A DNA stretch of 64,000 nt from Cryptomeria japonica (taxonomy: Eukaryota; Streptophyta; Pinopsida; Cupressales; Cupressaceae): contig NC_081415.1 in assembly GCF_030272615.1 (NCBI RefSeq), forward strand, positions 422,993,757-423,057,756, in the 5' to 3' direction. Shown here piece after piece: positions 57,574 to 64,000 of the stretch; within the stretch, counting starts at the first letter, position 1; every line of letters begins with the position of its first letter. A program made the translations under genes and the position numbers. The notes beneath the pieces are model-generated. The model was given only the letters and a program-made list of their open reading frames with translations. It had not been told where the DNA came from and did no database searches.

Positions 57574-59484
57574 GAGCGATTGGGGATCGTGCAGTCGAGG
57601 GAGAGATTCCCGAGACCATCGACACTGATACCACGTCTGTCACAGGCAGACCTGGACATTATTGAGAGGTGTGGATTGACCTCAGTTTTAGATATGCCTC
57701 GGTTCACTGTGAACCGGGGACTCTTGACAGCACTGGCAAAGAGGTGGCATAGTGACACGAACACCTTCCATTTTGCTACTGGGGAGATGACCGTGACACC
57801 AGAGGACTGCTATCGTATCCTGCGTATTCCTGTGGTAGGGGCTATATTGCCCTATGAGCAAACAGAGGAGGGTGGCACAGAGGCACTATGCCGGATTTTT
57901 CATGATGAGAGCGTCTGTGGGTATGAGATCCCGTGGCAGGAGTTCCTGGATCTGGATTATGCACCGCTGCCATCTGTATTGGCAGGATTTATTGGAGGAT
58001 TCCTTTGTCCTGATCGCAGGTCAAAGGGATTTTTAGTGGGATGGGGGTTGGTTCTGGAGCAGATGGTCACACAGGGCCAGAGATTTGCATGGGGGTCAGC
58101 GATGCTGGCCCACCTCTACAGGAGCCTACATGAGGTGGTATACCTCGGATATGGGAGTTTATTAGCAGGGGTGACACTCTTACAGGTATGGTGCTGGGAG
58201 CACATTCCAGCAGCGAGGCCACTGGCAGACAGGGATAGGCCCGTGGGGGCAGCTTATGCATATGGTTATAGAGGCCTAGTTGTCCAGCGTAAGCTGGGCA
58301 AACTAGAGCACTGGAGGAGGGTTTTTGATGACATAGATACGCTCATCTGGAGACCGTACATAGGCTGCGAGGTATGGGCCGAGGATGGTATGGAGATGCC
58401 TTTTGTGTTTATGACGAGGCATTTGATTGGGAGGACCCCATTCGTCATTGAGCGGTTTTTGGTTACCCGAGTTTTGAGGCAGTTTGGGAGGCAGCAGGGT
58501 GTTCCACAGGGGACGTGCTTATATGCACGGCGGCAGTAGGATGTGGCCGATTGGGGGCCGACTATTGACAGTGCCGTTGCGATTGAGGAGTTTACTGGTT
58601 TGGCCGGGCAGATCTGGGACTATGCCCCAGAGATACAGGATGCCGGTATGACTGACGAGTTCGCTCGTTTATTTGCTGCTCGGGCGGTTGCGAGGATCTC
58701 AGATCCAGAGGAGATGAGACCGGTTTTTGATTCGGATGGAGAGGAGGGAGACGGGGGAGATGAGGGGGATGATGGAGATGATGGGGGTGATGGAGGGAGG
58801 AGGAGAGGGAGAGGTGTGCAGAGGGCGGCACGACAGGGCCGGATTGAGAGAGGGAGGGGAGGATTGGCCATTGGAGCCGGGAGAGAGGGCAGAGTCACAG
58901 AGGTACTAGTGGCAGTAGGAGGAGAGGAGGAGGTGGGGAGGCCAGTACAGAGGAGGAGGATAGATATTCTTCCACCTCCCATACTCAGAACAGGCCGAGT
59001 TGGGGGAGTGGCGCCAGCACAGGTACCGTTACGGGTTTGAGTGCCGGGACACATAGAGGACGCCCAGATCCGGACTCTTCAGATCACTGTGCAGCAGCTG
59101 CAGGCACAGATTTTGACTTATCAGAGGCAGATCTCTCAGTTGATCACTGAGAGAGATACCGAGATGGAGCGGCGGGGGCGAGCAGAGGAGGCCTTGGCGA
59201 CCGTTCAGAGAGCTGCGGTGGGTGGTCCCTTGAGAGACAGCCTGAGAGAGCTGACACGGAGTGTGCAGGAGGCTGCATATTACAGGCAGCACTATGAGGA
59301 GGCGGTTCCCAGAGAGCGGCGTGTAGAGAGCTTTGCGCAGTCGAGATCGAGTCGATCTCGAACTGCCGGGACACGATCGGAGAGCCGTGGAGTGACAGGG
59401 CCAGCGGGACAGGACCCTCCTGCCGATCCGGGAGCAGGTGCCTCAGGGGCTAGACCATCTCCATCAGGGGATAGTCATACTTGA
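57574..59484 (+). pseudogene. Antisense PMD gene, exon 2 (Element 3)
   Basis: Exon 2 starts at 57574 after TTTGACAG with GAG in phase; there is no ATG nearby, so the start must lie in an upstream exon. The plant mobile domain covers about 57620-58500: LTALAKRWHSDTNTFHFATG, TVTPEDCYRILRIPV, CPDRRSKG, FAWGSAMLAHLY and HLIGRTPFVIERFL. An acidic and Gly/Arg-rich stretch (58720-58880) and a coiled coil (59056-59170, QITVQQLQAQILTYQRQISQ) follow. TAG at 58537 and TGA at 59038 interrupt an otherwise single frame. It lies opposite to the element's own gag-pol direction, as in Elements 1 and 2. Confidence 0.85.
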
Positions 59485-60055
59485 GAGACATGGTCTCTAT
59501 TGTATTTTGAGCAGTGTATTCTTTGTACTGGACACAGTTGTGACACATTTTGTAGATTTTGATCATTTTCGAGGGATATATATATAGAGCACCATTTTTG
59601 ACCGATGTGATGTGTTTATGGATGTATGTTTTATGTGTGCTGCTTCCTTTTTTACATGATGATGTAATGCTTATGTACATGATGTAATGTATGATATATA
59701 TGTATGTTTTTGTGTGTTATGAGATGTATCTTGAAAATGAGATGTATGATGTTAATATGTGGCTTTATGTAAGATGATGTGTAATGATGTAATAATGATA
59801 GAAGAGATAATAATGAGATGCAACTAATTGTAAAATGTTATGCAACTAACTGTAAAATGATATGCAACTAACTGTAAAATGATATGCAACTAATTGTGTT
59901 TGGATCATCTCTCATTCTGTATTTGCCATTCAATATAACCATTCATTTGCTTTCTTTGTAAATATCATCATTGAGCATTGATTTGTTTAGGATATGTTGA
60001 AAATTTATACAAGCATAATGGTATAATTGAACCATAATGACCTGAGTAAAATTTA
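59485..60055 (-). other. Element 3 spacer next to PMD gene
   Basis: Non-coding; rich in ATGATGTA and in TGTAAAATGATATGCAACTAAC repeats (59830-59900). Its right end, read on the minus strand (TACTCAGGTCAT...), matches the Element 1 spacer near 1740. Homology to the normal spacer stops at 60055 where the plus-oriented pol copy begins. Confidence 0.6.
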
Positions 60056-61788
60056 CATGATATCCCAATTTTTCCAGATGATGAATCTATTATCCACTAC
60101 CTATGTACCGTAAATCCCGAAACAGGCTCTACCAGTGAACCGCATAACGACGTCTGTTCTTCAGGGAGTGCCAAGTCTCTCAGTCGCAAAAATGAATCAA
60201 ATAATGAATCTAAGGCTGAAAACCAGTCAATGGCAGCAATGGATCCCAAAAAAGTAAAAATAAAGGACGCATCTGAGGGTGAAAACCTTTTTAAGGCACC
60301 TAATGATGGGAGACTTGACACTCTTCCTGAACATTTTCATGAACAATCACCCATATTGATTGAGCCCACTCAATCAATCAACATTGGTACCACTGAAGCA
60401 GTCAGAAACATTCACCTTGCAGAATCTCTGACCGAAGAGGAAAGATTGGCATTCATCATCTTCTTTAAAAGACAGCAAATTAACTTTGCCTGGTCATATG
60501 CTGATATGCCTGGAGTGGACCCACACCTAATCATGTATCACTTGTCCATCTCTGCAGGGGTCAAGCCAGTCAAGCAGAAACTACGAAAGATGAATCCACA
60601 GATAGCACTCATGGTCAAAACGGAATTAAAGAAATTATTAGATGTCGGATTCATCCGACCTATTGATTATGCAGAATGGATTTCTAACATTGTTCCAGTC
60701 TCAAAACCAAATGGTAGTATCAGAATATGCACCGACTTCAGAGATGTCAATAAAGCTTGCCCAAAGGATGACTTTCCTCTACCAAGTATTGATATAATTG
60801 TAGATCTCACAGCAGGCCATGCAATGCTCTCATTAATGGACGGTTTCTCAAGCTATAATCAAATCAAAATAGCTCCTGAAGATCAAAACAAAACAGCATT
60901 CACCTGTCCTTGGGGAACATACTGTTGGAATGTAATGCCTTTTGGCTTAAAGAATGCCGGAGCCACTTACCAAAGAGCAATGACAACCATATTCCATGAT
61001 ATGATGCACACATTTATGGAAGACTATGTGGATGATTTACTAGCCAAATCTTTCACTAGAGCTGAACATCTTGGCATCCTAACAAAGATCTTTGATCGAT
61101 TGCAGAAATTCAAAGTCCGACTCAACCCTAAAAAGTGTGTCTTCGGGGTTACATCAGGAAAGTTACTGGGTTACATCGTCTCAGCTAAAGGTATTGAAGT
61201 GGATCCAGCAAAGGTACAAGCCATCATGGATATGCCACCACCGAAGAATATCAGTCAACTTCGATCTCTCCAAGGACGACTTCAATCAATCAGACGATTC
61301 ATTGCTCAACTAGCAGATAAAAGTCTGCCATTTAACCACTTGTTACACAAAAATGTGCCATTCAAATGCGAGACTAAATGTGCAGAATCCTTTTACCAAA
61401 TCAAACAGTACCTGATGAATCCACCAGTTCTAGTACCACCAATTGCAGGAAAGCCTCTTATATTGTATATATCAATGACCGATGTTTCACTGGGGGCATT
61501 ATTGGCACAAGAAGTTCAACAAGGAAAAGAACACGCCATATATTACATCAGTAGAACATTGAATGGATATGAGCTCAATTATACATTCATTGAAAAGGCT
61601 TGCCTAACAGTTGTTTTTGCATCTCAAAAGTTCCGACATTATATGCTAGCACACACTATCAAGCTAGTAGCCAAAATTGATCCTCTCAAATATTTACTCA
61701 GCAAGGCAGCTCTCACAGGCCGATTAGCTAAATGGGTTATGATTCTCAGTGAATTTGACATCCACTACACAGAAAGACGCGCCAGAAA
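60056..61788 (+). pseudogene. Plus-oriented pol segment (linker, RT, first RNase H)
   Basis: An open frame of 532 codons (60230-61828, open upstream of 60230) contains complete RT motifs: RICTDFRDVNKACPKDDFPL, the SLMDGFSSYNQIKIAP block, WNVMPFGLKNAGATYQRAM and YVDD near 61022-61036. The first RNase H follows, with LILYISMTDVSLGALLAQ, again lacking the first catalytic Asp. It breaks off at 61788 before the second RNase H, where an LTR end begins; the last 13 codons are LTR sequence. Its first 1062 bases form an inverted repeat with 62018-63079. Confidence 0.9.
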
Positions 61789-62019
61789 TGTATGTGGGAA
61801 AAATGGATTAATAAAACTAAATATGTGAAAAATACGTAAAATACCAATCCACACACACACACAGGACTTCTTGATGCAAGCTATGGAGTAACGATGCGTT
61901 ACTCAGCTTCCCAAGGAGGGTCCCATGGTTCTCTATCTCACAATGTCCCTCAAACCAATGTTTTGCTCTCAGATTACTGAGCAAAATGGCTTAGGGATGG
62001 CAAATATGAGAACGAGAGA
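61789..62019 (+). repeat. 231-bp copy of an LTR end
   Basis: Identical over 231 bases to 54876-55106, the terminal part of the Element 3 LTR, and starting at the exact LTR terminus TGTATG. The five bases before it are AGAAA, versus ATAGT at 54871-54875. It ends in the inverted pol arm with two shared bases (GA at 62018-62019). Confidence 0.95.
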
Positions 62020-64000
62020 CTTTGAATTTCTGCAATCGATCAAAGATCTTTGTTAGGATGCCAAGATGTTCAGCTCTGGTGAAAGATTTGGCTAGTAAAT
62101 CATCCACATAGTCTTCCATAAATGTGTGCATCATATCATGGAATATGGTTGTCATTGCTCTTTGGTAAGTGGCTCCGGCATTCTTTAAGCCAAAAGGCAT
62201 TACATTCCAACAGTATGTTCCCCAAGGACAGGTGAATGCTGTTTTGTCTTGATCTTCAGGAGCTATTTTGATTTGATTATAGCTTGAGAAACCGTCCATT
62301 AATGAGAGCATTGCATGGCCTGCTGTGAGATCTACAATTATATCAATACTTGGTAGAGGAAAGTCATCCTTTGGGCAAGCTTTATTGACATCTCTGAAGT
62401 CGGTGCATATTCTGATACTACCATCTGGTTTTGAGACTGGAACAATGTTAGAAATCCATTCTGCATAATCAATAGGTCGGATGAATCCGACATCTAATAA
62501 TTTCTTTAATTCCGTTTTGACCATGAGTGCTATCTGTGGATTCATCTTTCGTAGTTTCTGCTTGACTGGCTTGACCCCTGCAGAGATGGACAAGTGATGC
62601 ATGATTAGGTGTGGGTCCACTCCAGGCATATCAGCATATGACCAGGCAAAGTTAATTTGCTGTCTTTTAAAGAAGATGATGAATGCCAATCTTTCCTCTT
62701 CGGTCAGAGATTCTGCAAGGTGAATGTTTCTGACTGCTTCAGTGGTACCAATGTTGATTGATTGAGTGGGCTCAATCAATATGGGTGATCGTTCATGAAA
62801 ATGTTCAGGAAGAGTGTCAAGTCTCCCATCATTAGGTGCCTTAAAAAGGTTTTCACCCTCAGATGCATCCTTTATTTTTACTTTTTTGGGATCCATTGCT
62901 GCCATTGACTGGTTTTCAGCCTTAGATTCATTATTTGATTCATTTTTGCGACTGAGAGACTTGGCATTCCCTGAAGAACAGACGTCGTTATGCGGTTCAC
63001 TGGTAGAGCCTGTTTCAGGATTTACGGTACATAGGTAGTGGATAATAGATTCATCATCTGGAAAAATTGGGATATCATGAGTCTCAGGTTCAGTCCAGTC
63101 GATGAGATCAGGGAAGACAAGTGGTAAGGAATCATGGGGTGGGTTAAGTTCAGCTACTGTAAGTGTTAGAATAGAGTTATCATCGTGATGGGTCTTGTTT
63201 TTAAAGAAATTTAGGGTTTCATCGAGGTCTTCGATGGTATCATCTTCTACATAGACTTGTTCGTAATATTGTTGTTCGCTTTCCTGAACGTCATAGATAT
63301 GTTGTGGTCCAAATTCAAGAGGTCTATCTTCTGCATTATGTTCTTCTTGAGAAATGGATATGAAATCAGTATCATCGGGGATATTTGTAGTAGTGTCGGA
63401 GCAGGTACCCCATTCATATTCATTTGAATCGGTCTCATAGGCATCATCCCAAATTCTATCTGTGTTGTAGACAGGTATGTTGTATGGCGAAAATAAATCC
63501 TTGATGATAGATACTATTTTGACATTTTGTGTGGATTCTGTATCTGATCCATCTTCTACATTCTGGATTTGTTCATATATTGTGCTTCCTCGGGGAGGAA
63601 TGATGGGTGCTTGTGATGATAGGATTGGTTCTTGAGCCACTGGTGTGTGAATATGAGCCACTGCTGTAGATATGGCCTTCTTATGATTCAGAAGCTTTCC
63701 CTGATGTATCTTCTGATCTTGACGTTCTCTTGCCTTACGGATTGTTTCTGCTGATTCAAAGAGAGCTTCCTGCCATGATTCTTCCTTGTATTTCTTCTTT
63801 TCTTTCCATTGAGGTTTTGTATTTGTATGTGGCGGCCTTTTTAATAGGAAAGTGAATTTAGAACCTAATCTTGCTTTATTTCTACTCGGTTGTGAAGGAA
63901 GATCTATAGGTTCAGTGACTCCTTCTTGGCGTTTCCCAATAGGTCCTTTACCGCCATATCCCATTTGTTTCATGAGCAGGTAGCCTTTTCCATACAAGTG
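62018..64000 (-). pseudogene. Minus-strand pol segment of Element 3 (G-patch, linker, RT)
   Basis: The frame is open from the right window edge to 61991, 668 codons from 63997. It starts with a G-patch (GKGYLLMKQMGYGGKGPIGK, EPI, LGSKF), then a long acidic linker, then RT up to and past YVDDLL, breaking off at DRLQKFK where LTR sequence follows. RNase H and integrase are missing from this strand. Gag and protease would lie beyond 64000. No stop interrupts it in the window, but it is truncated by the rearrangement. Confidence 0.88.

Larger units (their letters stand above)
60056..63079. repeat. Inverted repeat, two 1062-bp arms around a 900-bp spacer
   Basis: Arms are 60056-61117 and 62018-63079. 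Comparing all bases I count eight differences, no indel, all transitions (near 60118, 60167, 60262, 60344, 60535, 60710, 60889 and 61057). The spacer holds the rest of the plus pol copy and the LTR end. Confidence 0.93.
54876..64000 (-). mobile_element. Element 3: minus-strand Tat-like retrotransposon, rearranged and partial
   Basis: On the minus strand it has gag/protease-side sequence from the right window edge, G-patch, and RT up to 62018. On the other side it has PMD gene, polypurine tract and 3' LTR (56354-54876). Between them the expected RNase H and integrase are missing. In their place is a plus-oriented pol copy and a 231-bp LTR end. The 5' LTR lies beyond 64000. It inserted into the CACTA relic with the 5 bases ATAGT left of the LTR; the duplicate cannot be checked. 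Confidence 0.85.

Noticed and set aside
57580-57582. Start of the Element 3 PMD gene at this position
   Set aside because: The triplet is TTG and the frame is open only back to 57571 after an AG acceptor; exon start at 57574 fits better.
60056-63079. Simple palindromic assembly or fold-back read artefact
   Set aside because: The arms differ at eight positions and the spacer includes an exact LTR terminus; an artefact would be expected to give identical arms. Not fully excluded without reads.

Overview
This window looks like intergenic DNA from a land plant with a large, repeat-rich genome. A gymnosperm is plausible, but the sequence alone does not prove it. I see no intact host gene, tRNA, rRNA or CRISPR array. 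Nearly everything recognisable is transposable-element DNA: five Ty3/gypsy elements or parts of them, one Ty1/copia fragment, one CACTA-type transposase relic, and several older coding relics. The dual RNase H domains (a degenerate gypsy RNase H followed by a second one with D-E-D-D residues), the lack of a chromodomain, and the antisense extra gene place the gypsy elements in or near the Tat lineage.

Layout: 1-7076 is the 3' part of Element 1 (integrase relic, spacer, antisense plant-mobile-domain (PMD) relic, polypurine tract, 3' LTR). 7077-11655 holds an old minus-strand coding relic and a block of TTCGATGAA-type repeats. 11656-27839 is Element 2, a complete 16.2-kb element with 793-bp LTRs that differ at one base and a GATAG target-site duplication. 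27840-33409 is AT-rich flank with one transposon-type exon, a GC-rich hairpin minisatellite, TA runs and a GACTAAAT-type array. 33410-41758 is Element 5, a derivative without recognisable reverse transcriptase or integrase. 41763-42640 is a small multi-exon relic on the minus strand. 43190-45050 is a copia LTR plus partial gag, cut inside a zinc knuckle by Element 4 (LTR 45051-46465, tRNA-Trp-type primer site). 49731-52800 holds another minus-strand relic and a tandem duplication. 53262-54875 is a CACTA TNP2 relic cut by Element 3. 54876-64000 is Element 3, which runs on the minus strand and contains a rearranged inverted duplication of pol.

The repeated plan of the gypsy elements is: LTR, primer site, long leader with short-motif repeats and a GC-rich block, one gag-protease-G-patch-RT-RNH-aRNH-integrase frame, small hairpins just after pol, an antisense PMD gene, polypurine tract, LTR. 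The antisense PMD gene appears to be spliced. Exon 2 starts at an AG acceptor followed by GAG in the same frame in three elements, and a short exon 1 with a GT donor is visible in two. Its intron carries two successive repeat blocks whose position is conserved although their sequence differs between elements. In Element 2 the CGCGTCTGTG motif of the sense leader recurs in the sense orientation of the antisense intron.

The most interesting signals are the spliced antisense gene with its repeat-filled intron, the covarying bulged hairpins behind pol, the very young Element 2 that nevertheless carries five gag-pol stop codons, and the inverted pol duplication joined at an exact LTR terminus in Element 3.
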